NCBI GenBank assembly: GCA_963770545.1
Contig: CAVYQF010000034.1
Span: 124,001-188,000 of the forward strand
Source: RYN-230 sp963770545
GTDB lineage: Bacteria > Actinomycetota > Actinomycetes > Streptosporangiales > Streptosporangiaceae
Direction of reading: 5' to 3'
DNA length: 64,000 bases
Shown here: piece by piece, positions 7,905 through 15,980 of the stretch
Numbering within the stretch: position 1 is the stretch's first letter
Layout: each line of letters begins with the position of its first letter
The notes under the pieces: generated by a model
What the model saw: only the letters and a program-made list of their open reading frames with translations
The model's database searches: none
Told to the model about the DNA's origin: nothing
Program-made: the position numbers and the translations under genes

Positions 7905-8705
7905 ATGACGGAGGAACCGGCCCGTCAGGGCCCGGTCGGCCAGAGCCGGGCCAGCCAGAGCCGGGCCAGCCAGAGCCGGGCCGGCCAGAGCCGGGCCAGC
8001 CAGAGCCGGACCGGCCAGAGCCGGGCCGGGCGGCGCGAGGCTAACCCCGGCGAGGTCGGCCGGGGCAAGGTCGGCATCCGGGCCGCGGCCCAGATCCTGG
8101 CCGAGCGCGACCCGGTGCTGGCCCGGCTGGTGGCCGAGGCGGGCCTGCCCAGCCTGCCGCGCCCGACCGAGACCCACTTCGCCACGCTGGTCCGGTCCAT
8201 CACCTACCAGCAGCTGGCCGGCCCGGCGGCCCGGGCTATCCACGGCCGGCTGATCCAGGCCATGGACGGCGAGGTCACGCCGGAGCGGCTGCTGAGCCTG
8301 CCGCGCGAGGCGCTCCGCGCCGCCGGGATGTCGGCCAACAAGGCCGCCTCGGTCCAGGATCTGGCCACCAAGGTCCTCGACGGCACCGTGGTGCTCAACT
8401 CCCGGGGCCTGGCCCGGGAGAGCGATGCGGAGATCGTGGCCCGGCTGACCACGGTCCGCGGGATCGGCAAATGGTCCGCTGAGATCTTCCTCATCTTCCA
8501 GCTCCGACGCCTGGACGTGTGGCCCACCGGGGATCTCGGCGTGCGCAAGGGATACGGCCTGGCCTGGCAGATCCCGACGCCGACACCGAAGCAGCTTGAC
8601 CTGCTGGGCGAGCCCTATCACCCGTACCGGACGGTGGTGGCGTGGTACTGCTGGCGGGCCACCCAGCTCTACGCGGGGGCGGTCTCCACCGCCGTGACCA
8701 GCTAG
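7905..8705 (+). CDS. DNA-3-methyladenine glycosylase II-like (AlkA/HhH-GPD)
   Basis: Base-excision glycosylase of the helix-hairpin-helix GPD superfamily, ~266 aa. The catalytic region has FATLVRSITYQQL, the HhH VRGIGKWSAEIFLIF and the catalytic Asp in PTGDLGVRKGYG; it ends with the usual YRTVVAWYCWR. The ATG at 7905 follows GGGGGAG at ~9 nt, and an upstream GTG at 7878 is possible. Residues ~13-42 are six QSRAS-type repeats not found in the fold, encoded by a 15-bp minisatellite and probably a disordered N-terminal tail. Single gene, no adaptive-response partner nearby. Confidence 0.88.
   Translation: MTEEPARQGPVGQSRASQSRASQSRAGQSRASQSRTGQSRAGRREANPGEVGRGKVGIRAAAQILAERDPVLARLVAEAGLPSLPRPTETHFATLVRSITYQQLAGPAARAIHGRLIQAMDGEVTPERLLSLPREALRAAGMSANKAASVQDLATKVLDGTVVLNSRGLARESDAEIVARLTTVRGIGKWSAEIFLIFQLRRLDVWPTGDLGVRKGYGLAWQIPTPTPKQLDLLGEPYHPYRTVVAWYCWRATQLYAGAVSTAVTS
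7941..8030 (+). repeat. 15-bp in-frame minisatellite (6 units)
   Basis: Six tandem units of the CAGAGCCGGGCCAGC type with 1-2 changes each, encoding QSRAS/QSRAG/QSRTG at the N-terminus of the AlkA-like glycosylase. The frame is kept in every unit. Confidence 0.92.
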
Positions 8706-8720
8706 CTGGCCGCGAGCTGG

Positions 8721-9569
8721 TCAGGCCAGGCCGAGGATGCGCTCGGCGTTGTCGTGGAGCACGGTGTTCAGCGTATCCGGGGGGAGACCCAGTCCGGACA
8801 GCTCGGTGAGGCAGCGCTCCGGGGTGAGGAACGGGAAGTCGCTGCCCCACAGGAACTGCCCGGAGAGCCGGCCACGCATCTCCCGGATCACCTCGGCCGG
8901 TATCCGGCGCGGCGACCAGCCGGAGATGTCGATGTAGACGTTGGTCTTGTGCAGCGCGATGGCGGTCAAGTCCAGATGCCAGGGCCAGCCGAAATGCGCG
9001 GCCACGACGGTCAGCCCGGGATAGGCGGCCGCCACCGGGTCGAGCTTGAGCGGATGGGCGTAGTCGAGCCGGATGCCCTGTCCGCCGGGCTGCCCGGCTC
9101 CGATCCCGCTGGTGCCGGTATGGAACAGGGCCAGCAGGCCGTGCTGCTCGCAGGCCGCGAAGATCGGCCAGTACTGCGGGTCGTCGGGGGAGAAGGCCTG
9201 CAGCGACGGGTGGAACTTCACTCCGCGCAACCCGAGGGCGGCGATGTTCGCCACCTCAGCCACGGCCGCCTCGCCCTTGTGCGGGTCAACCGAGCCCAGC
9301 CCGGTGAACGCGTCTGGGTACTCAGCGATGGCCGCGGCCACGGTCTCGTTGGGGACCCGGGGGCGACCCGTGGCCGTCTCGGCGTCCCAGGCCAGCAGGA
9401 CCGCCTTGACCCGCAGGTCACGGTAGCGGGCGGCCAGTTCCTCCAGCGACTGCCGCTGCACCGGCGTCCGGAAGTAGGCCTCGGCCGCCTCGACGTAACC
9501 CGCCATGCTGACGTCCAGCCAGTCGGGCGTGGGCAGATGCACGTGGAAGTCAACGGCTCGCAGCGGCAC
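8721..9569 (-). CDS. Amidohydrolase-2 family (ACMSD-like) metal hydrolase/decarboxylase
   Basis: TIM-barrel metal enzyme of ~282 aa. The metal-site HxH is in VDFHVHLP near the N-terminus, other barrel residues are GVKFHPSLQ, LALFHTGTSG and VVAAHFGWPWHLD, and the late Asp is in WGSDFPFLTPE. This pattern fits the amidohydrolase 2 (aminocarboxymuconate-semialdehyde decarboxylase-like) group; the exact substrate is unknown. I chose the GTG at 9569 because the fold starts immediately (VPLRAVDFHVH). The open frame continues to an ATG at 9653 without fold-like sequence, and neither start has a strong ribosome site. Confidence 0.85.
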   Translation of the reverse strand: MPLRAVDFHVHLPTPDWLDVSMAGYVEAAEAYFRTPVQRQSLEELAARYRDLRVKAVLLAWDAETATGRPRVPNETVAAAIAEYPDAFTGLGSVDPHKGEAAVAEVANIAALGLRGVKFHPSLQAFSPDDPQYWPIFAACEQHGLLALFHTGTSGIGAGQPGGQGIRLDYAHPLKLDPVAAAYPGLTVVAAHFGWPWHLDLTAIALHKTNVYIDISGWSPRRIPAEVIREMRGRLSGQFLWGSDFPFLTPERCLTELSGLGLPPDTLNTVLHDNAERILGLA

Positions 9570-9673
9570 CCGATCATCGTAACGGCCGCCCCACTCCAGC
9601 GACCCCGGCCTGCTGGTCCGCCCGGACCTGCCTCGTCCCGGCTGTGCGGTCATCTGCCCCGCGCGGCTGGCCC

Positions 9674-9835
9674 GGTTCGCTCGCCTGGGGCGCCCCGCTC
9701 GCCTGGGGCGGTTCGCTCACCTGGCGCGCCCCGCTCGCCTGGGACGGTTCGCTGGCCGGGGACGGTTCGCTGGCCTGGGACGGTTCGCTGGCCTGGGACG
9801 GTTCGCTGGCCTGGCCCGGTTCGCGAGCCGTGGCC
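9674..9835. repeat. 18-bp minisatellite, 9 units
   Basis: Nine tandem 18-bp units of the GGTTCGCTGGCCTGGGAC type (two variants beginning GCCCCG). It lies between the amidohydrolase and the MFS remnant. A plus-strand open frame through it would read (GSLAWD)n, but no start or fold supports a gene. Confidence 0.88.
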
Positions 9836-9838
9836 TGC

Positions 9839-10695
9839 TCACGGGCGATGGCCCGCAGGGACCGGCAGCGCGAACGCCGCGGTGGCCGCCAGGCCGCCCA
9901 GCCCGGCCGCGGCGATGGTGGCGCGCACCGGCACCACGGCCAGCAGGACGCCGCCCAGCAGGACGCCGCCCAGCAGCAGGCCGGCCACGTTGGCCCCGTT
10001 GGCGACCGCCCCGAATACCGCGAACGCCCGGCCCCGCATCGCGGCGGGCACGCGCCGGCCCAGCAGCACGGCGGCGGCGACATTCACCCCGCCGTTGCCT
10101 AGGCCGCCGAGCACGCTCACCGGCGCCAGCCAGCCCACCGCGGGCACCGTGGCCATCAGGGCCACGCCCAAGCAGGTGAGGGTCAGCGAACCGAGGAGGA
10201 GCCGGGCTGCATCCGGCTCGGACGGGCGGCGCGCGCCACCCACCAGCCGCCCGCCACCGCCGCGCTGACCCACACGCTGTCCATCAGCCCGTAGGCGCCG
10301 GCCGTGGAGTGCAAGGTGGCCCGGATGAAGAAGACCTCGGCCACGTTCACCAGGCTGGCCGCGGCCACCACCGCACCGACCAGTACCACCGCCGCCCGGA
10401 CCAGCGGATCCCGCCGTACCGCCCACCCGCCCGGCGTCCGGGACCCTGCTTCGTTCCCCGCCCCTCGCGTCCGCATGGCCGCTTCGTTCCCAGCCCTCTT
10501 CCGCGCCTGGCCGCCCGCCTCGCTCCGGGCCCCGTCCCATTCCCTTGAGCCCGAGTCGCCCCGGGTGCGCCGGATGGGCAGGCGAGTGACGCCGCGGCGG
10601 GTACGGATCAGGCGGCCGGCGGCGGCGATGGCCAGGTAGCTGCCCGCGTCGGCGAGCAGCGGGACCCGCAGCCCGAAATGCCCCTGGCAAGCGCC
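9839..10695 (-). pseudogene. MFS transporter, truncated and frameshifted
   Basis: Two overlapping minus-strand frames together give about 9 membrane segments of a major-facilitator protein. The first (from ~10695) has FGLRVPLLADAGSYLAIAAA and continues through AEVFFIRATLHSTAGAYGLM; the second has LLLGSLTLTCLGVALMA, NGGVNVAAAVLLGRR and MRGRAFAVFGAVANGANVAG. A frameshift near 10215-10225 separates them, and the N-terminal 4-5 helices are missing. The residual frame stops at 9839. Not functional as read. Confidence 0.8.
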
Positions 10696-10776
10696 TTGCG
10701 ATCACGAGCCTGATCGCCAGGTAACGCCCGCACCTCTGAAATCATTGGTCACTCTGGCCACGCGTCTTGGCGACAT

Positions 10777-10837
10777 TTCACGCGGAACGTGCGCCTCAGT
10801 GGGTGTTTGTCCGGTTATGGCGAACGCTCCGCGTGAA
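10777..10837. promoter_or_regulatory. Long-spaced inverted repeat upstream of nothing intact
   Basis: TTCACGCGGAACG (10777-10789) is matched by CGCTCCGCGTGAA (10825-10837), 12 of 13 positions complementary, spaced 35 nt. It lies in the 10696-10954 gap between the MFS remnant and an ArsR-like gene, in which I see no credible coding region. It could be a hairpin, a two-site operator or an element end. Confidence 0.4.
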
Positions 10838-10954
10838 GAGTCGGCTGCGTGGCCGCAATGGCGCCGCCACGCGGTGGCGCAACGCGGTGGCGGTCTCGTG
10901 GCGGAGTCGGCTGCACGCGACAGTGGACGCGGCGTGGACGGGTCAGGGGAGGGG

Positions 10955-11536
10955 CTAGCTGGGGAGGGCGCGGATGGCCACGGAGACGGGGCGGGTGCCA
11001 GGGGGCAGGTCCCTGCGGCGGTCCTTGCGGTAGGGCTCGAGCAGTTCGTATACGGCCTGGCTGACCTCGGTCAGTTCGGCCGCCGTGAGCTGGAGGGTCG
11101 AGTCCATGAAGAACGCTGCGTCCTGCCACTCGGGCGGCTCCGTGTCGACCTGGGACAGATACCGGCGGACCCGGGCCTCGTCCCAGGCCAGCAGGGATTC
11201 CATCAGTGCGTGCAGCGCCTCGCGCCCCTCGGGGGCCAGGTCCGCGACCCCAGTGACCTCGTAGCGCCCAACGGTGATGCGCCACAGGCGTTCCCGGCCG
11301 TCGCCCCGTCCGGGCGCGGCTTCCACCAGTCCCGCCCGGGCCAGGGCGCGAAGGTGGTAGCTGGTCGCGCTGGGCGACAGGCCCACCACCCCGGCGCACT
11401 CCGTCGCGGTGGCCGGCCCGCCGTTGTGCAGGTGCTCCAGCAGGGCCAGCCGGGCGGGGTGGGCCATAGCCCGCATGACCGCGGTGTCCAGGATGGACGC
11501 CGGCTGCTCAGCCCCCGGCTCCGCATTCGCGCTCAC
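10955..11536 (-). CDS. ArsR-like winged-helix transcriptional regulator
   Basis: 193 aa. The N-terminal winged helix has MRAMAHPARLALLEHLHNGG, then ATECAGVVGLSPSATSYHL as helix-turn-helix and an ALARAGLVE wing. This type (ArsR/HTH_20) is followed by ~100 residues of ligand or dimerisation domain with an aromatic/acidic segment (TEPPEWQDAAFFMDSTLQL). There are no metal-binding cysteines of classical ArsR. Start chosen at GTG 11536; the upstream extension to 11620 lacks fold and Shine-Dalgarno. It is divergent from the NmrA-like reductase at 11650, which it may control across the ~110-bp gap. Confidence 0.85.
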   Translation of the reverse strand: MSANAEPGAEQPASILDTAVMRAMAHPARLALLEHLHNGGPATATECAGVVGLSPSATSYHLRALARAGLVEAAPGRGDGRERLWRITVGRYEVTGVADLAPEGREALHALMESLLAWDEARVRRYLSQVDTEPPEWQDAAFFMDSTLQLTAAELTEVSQAVYELLEPYRKDRRRDLPPGTRPVSVAIRALPS

Positions 11537-11649
11537 CGGGCCAAGATAACCGGAGGACGGACTGGGAGGGATGTGCCGCCCCGGGCCGGTACGTATCCTC
11601 CTGGGCCAGCGGCATGTCACACCCCGGGCGGCTGCGTCGTCACCTGGGC

Positions 11650-12432
11650 ATGAGAATCGCCATTGCAGGAGGAACGGGAACGCTGGGCGGCCACGTCGTG
11701 ACCGAGCTGTGCTCGCGCGGGCACGAGGTCCGGGTACTCAGCCGCTCCGCGCCCGAGTACCGCGTGGACCTGGTCACCGGAGCCGGACTCGAGCCCGCGC
11801 TGCGCGGCTGCGACGTCGTCGTGGACGCCAGCAACAACGCCGGCCGGAAGGCGGCGGCGGTCCTGGTCGGGGGCACCCGGCGGTTGCTGGCCGCGGAACA
11901 GATCGCCGGGGTAGGTCATCATGTGTGCGTGTCGATCGTGGGCTGCGATCAGGTGCCGATGGGCTACTACCGGGTCAAGACGGAGCAGGAGAACCTGGTC
12001 AGGCAAGGCCCGGTGCCGTGGACCATCGTCCGCGCGACCCAGTTCCACGAGCTGGTCGCGAATATCCTCGGCGCCGCGGCCCGCTGGCGGGCGCTGCCGG
12101 CGCCGCGCGCGCTGCTGCAGCCGGTGGCGGGGGCCGAGGTCGCCCGGTACGTGGCGGACATCGCGGAGCAGCCGGCCCGGCGGGCGGGAACCAGCATCGC
12201 CGGGCCCGAGGTGACCGAGCTGCGCACGCTGGCCCGCACCTGGCGGTCGGTCACCGGCCGCCAGCTCGCGCTGATCCCGGTATGGGGGCCAGGCCGCGTG
12301 GGCCGGGCCCTGCGCTCCGGGGCGCTCACGACCAGGCGAGCCGAGGTGACCGGCCATGTTCCGTTCGCGGCCTGGGTGGAAGCGGAAGCGGGCCCGAGCG
12401 TCACCGCGCGCGGCAAGCCGGGGCCCGGATGA
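11650..12432 (+). CDS. NAD(P)-binding NmrA-like oxidoreductase (ECF41-associated)
   Basis: Atypical SDR of ~260 aa. The nucleotide motif GGTGTLGGHV is near the N-terminus, VVVDASNN follows in place of the NAG strand, then VSIVGCDQVPMGYYRVKTEQE and PWTIVRATQFHELV. The stop overlaps the ATG of the sigma factor (ATGA). Oxidoreductase or epimerase genes of this class are the established genomic partners (COE genes) of ECF41 sigma factors, so this is probably the target or partner of SigJ-like regulation. Substrate unknown. Confidence 0.88.
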   Translation: MRIAIAGGTGTLGGHVVTELCSRGHEVRVLSRSAPEYRVDLVTGAGLEPALRGCDVVVDASNNAGRKAAAVLVGGTRRLLAAEQIAGVGHHVCVSIVGCDQVPMGYYRVKTEQENLVRQGPVPWTIVRATQFHELVANILGAAARWRALPAPRALLQPVAGAEVARYVADIAEQPARRAGTSIAGPEVTELRTLARTWRSVTGRQLALIPVWGPGRVGRALRSGALTTRRAEVTGHVPFAAWVEAEAGPSVTARGKPGPG

Positions 12433-13412
12433 CCGGGCGGGCCCGGGATCAGGGGGCCGAGGGCCTCGCGCAGGCGTTCGAGGCGCAACGCCCGCGGCTG
12501 GTCCGGCTGGCGTACGCGTCAACCGGCTCGCTGGCCGAGGCGGAGGACTGCGTGCAGGAGTCGTGGCTGCGGCTGCGGCGGGTGCCGGACCCGGGCTCGA
12601 TCCGCGACCTCGGGGCGTGGCTGACTACCACGGTCAGCCGGCTGGCGCTGGACGCGCTGGGCAGCGCGCGGGCGCGGCGGGAGCGCTACGTCGGCCCGTG
12701 GCTGCCCGAGCCGCTGGTCGGGGACGTGGGCGCTGGCGACCCGGCGGACCGGGTCACGCTGGATGAGTCGGTGAGCATGGCGCTGCTCGTGGTCCTGGAG
12801 CGACTGTCGCCTGCGGAGCGGGTCTCGTTCCTGCTGCACGACGTGTTCGGGATGTCGTTTGCCGAAGTGGCGGGCGTCGTCGGCCGGTCACCCGCGGCGG
12901 TGCGGCAGCTTGCGTCCCGGGCGCGGCAGCGCGTGGACGAGGGCCGCCCGCGTTTCCCGCCCACCCGGGCGCAGCAGGAGGAGCTGGTCACCGCGTTCGC
13001 CGCGGCCTGCGCCGGCGGCGACCTGGAAGGCCTGGTCGCCCTGCTCGATCCCGGCGTGGTGTGGCGCGCCGACGGCGGCGGCCAGGTCACCGCGACCCGC
13101 CGGGTCGCGCGTGGGGCGGATGAGGTCGCGCACTGGCTGCTTTCCTTCATGCGCCGGCCGCCCACCCTGGTCCGGATGGCCAGCGTCAACGGCAGCCCTG
13201 GCCTGGTCGTGCGGGACGGCGGCGGGGTGCTGACCGTGGTCGCGTTCACCGTGGACCGGGGCCGGATCACCGCCCTGGACGCAATCCGCAACCCGGACAA
13301 GCTCACCGCGCTCCCCGAAGCCAGCCCCGCAGAGACACCCGGGTCAGAAGAAGTGGAAGTCGGGGTGGCCGTCGTGCCACAAGAGCATGACGACCCTCCC
13401 GATGATGCTTGA
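12429..13412 (+). CDS. ECF41-family RNA polymerase sigma factor (SigJ-like)
   Basis: 327 aa, longer than simple ECFs because of a fused SnoaL-like C-terminal domain. Sigma region 2 is LAYASTGSLAEAEDCVQESW. A WLPEPL linker motif characteristic of ECF41 is present. Region 4 is LSPAERVSFLLHDVFGMSF and EVAGVVGRSPAAVRQLASRA. The C-terminal domain has the NPDKL motif, reported for ECF41 as controlling activity in place of an anti-sigma factor. It is coupled to the NmrA-like gene by an ATGA overlap. Its 3' end overlaps the convergent signal peptidase gene by 69 bp, so the last ~20 residues are antisense to LepB's C-terminus. Confidence 0.93.
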   Translation: MTGRARDQGAEGLAQAFEAQRPRLVRLAYASTGSLAEAEDCVQESWLRLRRVPDPGSIRDLGAWLTTTVSRLALDALGSARARRERYVGPWLPEPLVGDVGAGDPADRVTLDESVSMALLVVLERLSPAERVSFLLHDVFGMSFAEVAGVVGRSPAAVRQLASRARQRVDEGRPRFPPTRAQQEELVTAFAAACAGGDLEGLVALLDPGVVWRADGGGQVTATRRVARGADEVAHWLLSFMRRPPTLVRMASVNGSPGLVVRDGGGVLTVVAFTVDRGRITALDAIRNPDKLTALPEASPAETPGSEEVEVGVAVVPQEHDDPPDDA

Positions 13413-13985
13413 GCCCTTGATCGGGCCCCAGTAGCGGCTGTCGCAGGAGATCGCCCGGTTGTCGCCCATCACGTAGAACTCCCCGGGCGGGACGTGGAAT
13501 GGGTTTTGCCTGGTCGCACCGGGTACCAGAGGCCCGAGCGGGTCGTGTGGCGGCAGGTAGGGCTCGCGGAGCCGCCTGCCGTCGACGTAGAGGACACCGT
13601 CTGCTGAGTAGATGGTCTGGCCCGGCAGCGCGATGACGCGCTTGACGAGGTCGGTCCCGGGTGGCCCCGGACAGTCGTCGCGCGGCGGGTGGGTGAACAC
13701 GACGATGTCGCCCTCGCGCAACTGGCGCCAGTTGAAGAACGCTTTCTGCACCAGGATCCGGTCGTAGACATCAAGCGTGGGCACCATGGAGGTGGTGGGG
13801 ATCACGAAGGCCTGGAACACAAACGCCCGGATCCCGAACGTCAGCCCCAGCGCCAGCGCCAGGGAGAAGACCCATCCGGCCAGGGCGCGACGACGGCGTC
13901 TTGCGCGCGGCACGCGGGCCGCTTCCGCGGGCCCGGAAGACCCGCCCGGGTCATCGGAGGCGCCGTCGCGGTCAGCAGTGGGCAT
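13344..13985 (-). CDS. lepB: Signal peptidase I
   Basis: Membrane serine protease that removes Sec/Tat signal peptides. About 213 aa with one N-terminal membrane segment (residues ~37-60), as in actinobacterial enzymes. The catalytic Ser66 is in IPTTSMVPTL and the general-base Lys115 in DLVKRVIALPGQ; box E is GDNRAISCDSRYWGPI. The start is ATG 13985; GTG 13994 is three codons upstream. The 5' end overlaps the stop of the upstream membrane protein by a few bases, linking it to the PadR operon. The 3' end overlaps the sigma-factor gene on the other strand. Confidence 0.92.
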   Translation of the reverse strand: MPTADRDGASDDPGGSSGPAEAARVPRARRRRRALAGWVFSLALALGLTFGIRAFVFQAFVIPTTSMVPTLDVYDRILVQKAFFNWRQLREGDIVVFTHPPRDDCPGPPGTDLVKRVIALPGQTIYSADGVLYVDGRRLREPYLPPHDPLGPLVPGATRQNPFHVPPGEFYVMGDNRAISCDSRYWGPIKGSSIIGRVVMLLWHDGHPDFHFF

Positions 13986-14394
13986 GCCGGTCACAGCGGT
14001 CCGGCGCGCCGCGCCCTCGGCCAGGCCGCGGATCGGCGGGCCGTGAGTCCCCGTACTGCGGACGGGCGGGGCGCGGATGGGCGGCGCGCGAGTGGGTCAG
14101 GCTCGCTGCGTTGGCCGGCGCCGACGAGGACAGCAGCGCCAGCGGCACCCCGAGGGAACCGGCTGCGAGCAGCAGCGCGCCCACCACCGCACCAAGGCGC
14201 CGCCGGGGCTCGATCACCAGCCGCGTGCGGGCCGCGCCCATGAGGTAGCTCCACGCGACCGAATGCGCGGGTATCCCGTCCCTGATGAGCAAACTGGCGA
14301 TCTCGGCCGCTTCGTCCCCATGACGGCTGCGCCATCGCTGCGGGTAACAGCGCAGCGCGGACTCCACCAGGCGCATGGACCGCGAACCCGGCAT
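13972..14394 (-). CDS. Small membrane protein co-transcribed with PadR regulator
   Basis: 140 aa, not assigned to a named function. The N-terminal half is soluble and Arg-rich (LRCYPQRWRSRHGDEAAEIASLL), and one membrane segment lies near residues 68-90 (LGAVVGALLLAAGSLGVPLA). The C-terminal tail is Pro/Arg-rich. The start overlaps the stop of the PadR gene by 1 nt (TGATG), and small proteins with this RRY/W-type N-terminus are commonly partners of PadR genes in actinobacteria. Likely the membrane target or effector of the PadR operon. Confidence 0.7.
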   Translation of the reverse strand: MPGSRSMRLVESALRCYPQRWRSRHGDEAAEIASLLIRDGIPAHSVAWSYLMGAARTRLVIEPRRRLGAVVGALLLAAGSLGVPLALLSSSAPANAASLTHSRAAHPRPARPQYGDSRPADPRPGRGRGAPDRCDRHAHC

Positions 14395-14738
14395 CAGATG
14401 CCTCCCAGTCCCAGCCGGAGCCGCCCCACGCTGCTGACCCGTTCGATCGAGTCGAGGTGGGTGCGCAGCGCCACTACCCCCGCCGCCGTGATGCGGTAGG
14501 GCTGGCGCCGGTCCTCGGAGGGCATGGCCTCGATCAGGCCCATGCGCTCGAGCCGGTCGAGCGCGCCATAGAGGGTCCCGGGCCCCAGTTGCAGCCCGGC
14601 GAACTCCTTGATGTCCTGGATCAGCGCGTAACCGTGTTTGGAGCCTCCGGCCAGGCTCGTGAGGATCAGGACCGACGCGTCGCCCGCCCGGCGCAGCGCG
14701 TCCTGGCCGCCGGGGTCGTCCCGGTCTCGAGCTGCCAT
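14394..14738 (-). CDS. PadR-family transcriptional regulator
   Basis: 114 aa, the short PadR class. The winged helix has DASVLILTSLAGGSKHGYAL, then LQLGPGTLYGALDRLERMGL (recognition helix and wing entry) and DRRQPYRITAAG (wing), followed by a short dimerisation helix. ATG 14738 has AGGAG at 7 nt; an upstream start at 14774 would lie inside the operator. A perfect 16+16 palindrome begins 9 bp upstream, strongly suggesting autorepression. Operon with the membrane protein downstream and possibly lepB. Confidence 0.9.
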   Translation of the reverse strand: MAARDRDDPGGQDALRRAGDASVLILTSLAGGSKHGYALIQDIKEFAGLQLGPGTLYGALDRLERMGLIEAMPSEDRRQPYRITAAGVVALRTHLDSIERVSSVGRLRLGLGGI

Positions 14739-14746
14739 CGCGACTC

Positions 14747-14782
14747 CTAGTACGGTGGCTGATGTATCAGCCACCGTACTAG
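14747..14782. promoter_or_regulatory. Perfect palindromic PadR operator
   Basis: Left arm CTAGTACGGTGGCTGA (14747-14762), spacer TGTA, right arm TCAGCCACCGTACTAG (14767-14782): 16-bp arms without mismatch. It lies just upstream of the PadR start codon, and its outer TAGTAC/GTACTA ends resemble PadR boxes. Inferred autoregulatory operator. Confidence 0.8.
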
Positions 14783-14820
14783 CGTCGAGCGGTCGTTACC
14801 ACCAGCGCCTGAGCACTGGC

Positions 14821-14854
14821 GGCGCCCGCGCCCCCGCCGGGTGCCGCGGGCGCC
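14821..14854 (-). terminator. GC-rich hairpin terminator after the SAP-domain gene
   Basis: GGCGCCCGCG (14821-14830) pairs perfectly with CGCGGGCGCC (14845-14854), 14-nt loop, starting 3 nt after the stop codon of the gene at 14858. No U-tract, which is usual for high-GC actinobacteria. Confidence 0.6.
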
Positions 14855-14857
14855 TGC

Positions 14858-15421
14858 TTACTTGCCGTCCGCCTCAACCAGGCGCTCGACGAGTTCGTTG
14901 ACGGTGCCCGTCTTGGGCAGGCCCCGCGTGGCCAGCAGGTCGCTCAGCTCCGCCTTGGTCAGGCCCTCGTAGCGCTCGCGAGCCTGCTGATGGGCCTGCC
15001 TGGCCCGCGCCTGCTCCAGCTTGCGGGCCTCCCGGGCCACCTCCTCCTGAGCCTGCTCGGCCAGCTTTGCCTGCTCGGCGGCGGTCTGCTCGAAGGACTC
15101 GGCCCGCTCGCGCGCCACGTCCCCCGCCGACTCGGCCCGCTCGAGCACGGCCTGGCCGGCGGACTGCGTCTGCTCCCGGGCCATCCCGGCCAGCGAGCTG
15201 GCGGCCTGTGCCCACCTGACGGAGAGGCCGCGGTTGATGTCCACGGCCCGCTGCACGAGATCGAAGTAGCGCTCCACGGCCGGAACGAGATCAACCTCCG
15301 GCACGGCCGGGACCCGGGCCGTCAGCTTGCGCACTCCCTGCGTCCAGGAGTCGGCTGCCTTCTCCACGGCCTCGCTCGCATGGCTCGCCATCGCGCTGTA
15401 CTGCCTGGTCATGCTGGTCAT
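14858..15421 (-). CDS. Coiled-coil protein with C-terminal SAP domain
   Basis: 187 aa. After a variable N-terminus comes EVDLVPAVERYFDLVQRAVD, then an Ala/Glu-rich coiled coil from ~residue 70 to 150 with AESAGDVARERAESFEQTAA-type heptads. It ends in a SAP motif, YEGLTKAELSDLLATRGL then TVNELVERLVEA. SAP modules bind AT-rich DNA, so a nucleoid- or chromosome-associated role is inferred. ATG 15421 follows GAGGTG at ~6 nt. Promoter-like TATACT with palindromic TGCTTG/CAAGCA sites lies ~40 bp upstream. It is divergent from the nucleotidyltransferase-GyrA-like operon, with a ~145-bp shared intergenic region. Confidence 0.75.
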   Translation of the reverse strand: MTSMTRQYSAMASHASEAVEKAADSWTQGVRKLTARVPAVPEVDLVPAVERYFDLVQRAVDINRGLSVRWAQAASSLAGMAREQTQSAGQAVLERAESAGDVARERAESFEQTAAEQAKLAEQAQEEVAREARKLEQARARQAHQQARERYEGLTKAELSDLLATRGLPKTGTVNELVERLVEADGK

Positions 15422-15449
15422 CTCACACCTCATCATCGCTGGAGTCGTT

Positions 15450-15479
15450 GTGCTTAGTATACCAAGCAAAGTGTGCTTG
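15450..15479. promoter_or_regulatory. Shared promoter/operator between SAP gene and NTase operon
   Basis: CAAGCA (15463-15468) and TGCTTG (15474-15479) form a palindrome with a 5-nt spacer, and a further TGCTTA half-site lies at ~15451. On the minus strand the TATACT hexamer (around 15457-15462) fits a -10 box for the SAP gene. It is one of the few AT-rich islands in the region. Confidence 0.45.
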
Positions 15480-15566
15480 CTAGAGAAAGCGGAACGTGAT
15501 CTGACGCACTATCGCGAGCGCCCTCCCGGGCGTAGCCCGCCGAAGCGGCGAGTACCCTGCACGACT

Positions 15567-15974
15567 GTGCCCGACCATCCCGCGCCCGTGCTGGCCGCCG
15601 GGATTCTGGCCGCGGAGGGCGTGTCTTTCGTGCTGGTCGGCAGCGCGGCGCTGTGGCTGCACGGAGAGCCGGTTCCGGTGGGCGACGCCGACGTGGTGAT
15701 CGGGCCGGCCGAGGAAAATCTGCACCGCCTGGCGGGCGCGCTGGCTGAGTTTGCCCTCCGCCGCGATGAGATTCCCAGGGTCCGGGCCCTGCCGTGGCTG
15801 AACGTGCTGAGGGTGGTCACCTCGTATGGCATCGTGGACTGCCTGCTGGAACGCGGCCGGCTCGACTGGCTGCAGCTACGCCAGTCCATGGTGACGATCC
15901 CGGTCGCTGATGTTGAGGTCCCGGTGGCGGCTCAGGCGGATGTCCGGGCCCTGAGGCGGCGATTCAAGAGGTAG
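15567..15974 (+). CDS. MNT-like nucleotidyltransferase-fold protein
   Basis: 135 aa from GTG 15567 (VPDHPAPVLAAGIL). The nucleotidyltransferase fold is suggested by FVLVGSAALWLHG followed by GDADVVIGPAEEN, i.e. a GS-(x)n-DxD arrangement, as in small MNT/AbiEii-type or DUF6036-like proteins. The rest (VVTSYGIVDCLLERGRLDW and VPVAAQADVRALRRRF) matches the C-terminal pattern of such minimal NTases. The stop lies 6 bp before the GTG of the GyrA-like gene, so they form a two-gene operon. The start is uncertain; the same frame is open far upstream. Enzymatic activity is not demonstrated. Confidence 0.65.
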   Translation: MPDHPAPVLAAGILAAEGVSFVLVGSAALWLHGEPVPVGDADVVIGPAEENLHRLAGALAEFALRRDEIPRVRALPWLNVLRVVTSYGIVDCLLERGRLDWLQLRQSMVTIPVADVEVPVAAQADVRALRRRFKR

Positions 15975-15980
15975 GCACGC

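Noticed and set aside
9644..10102. 152-aa (GSLAWD)n protein
   Set aside because: Codes only for minisatellite units and then runs antisense to the MFS remnant; no ribosome site or fold.
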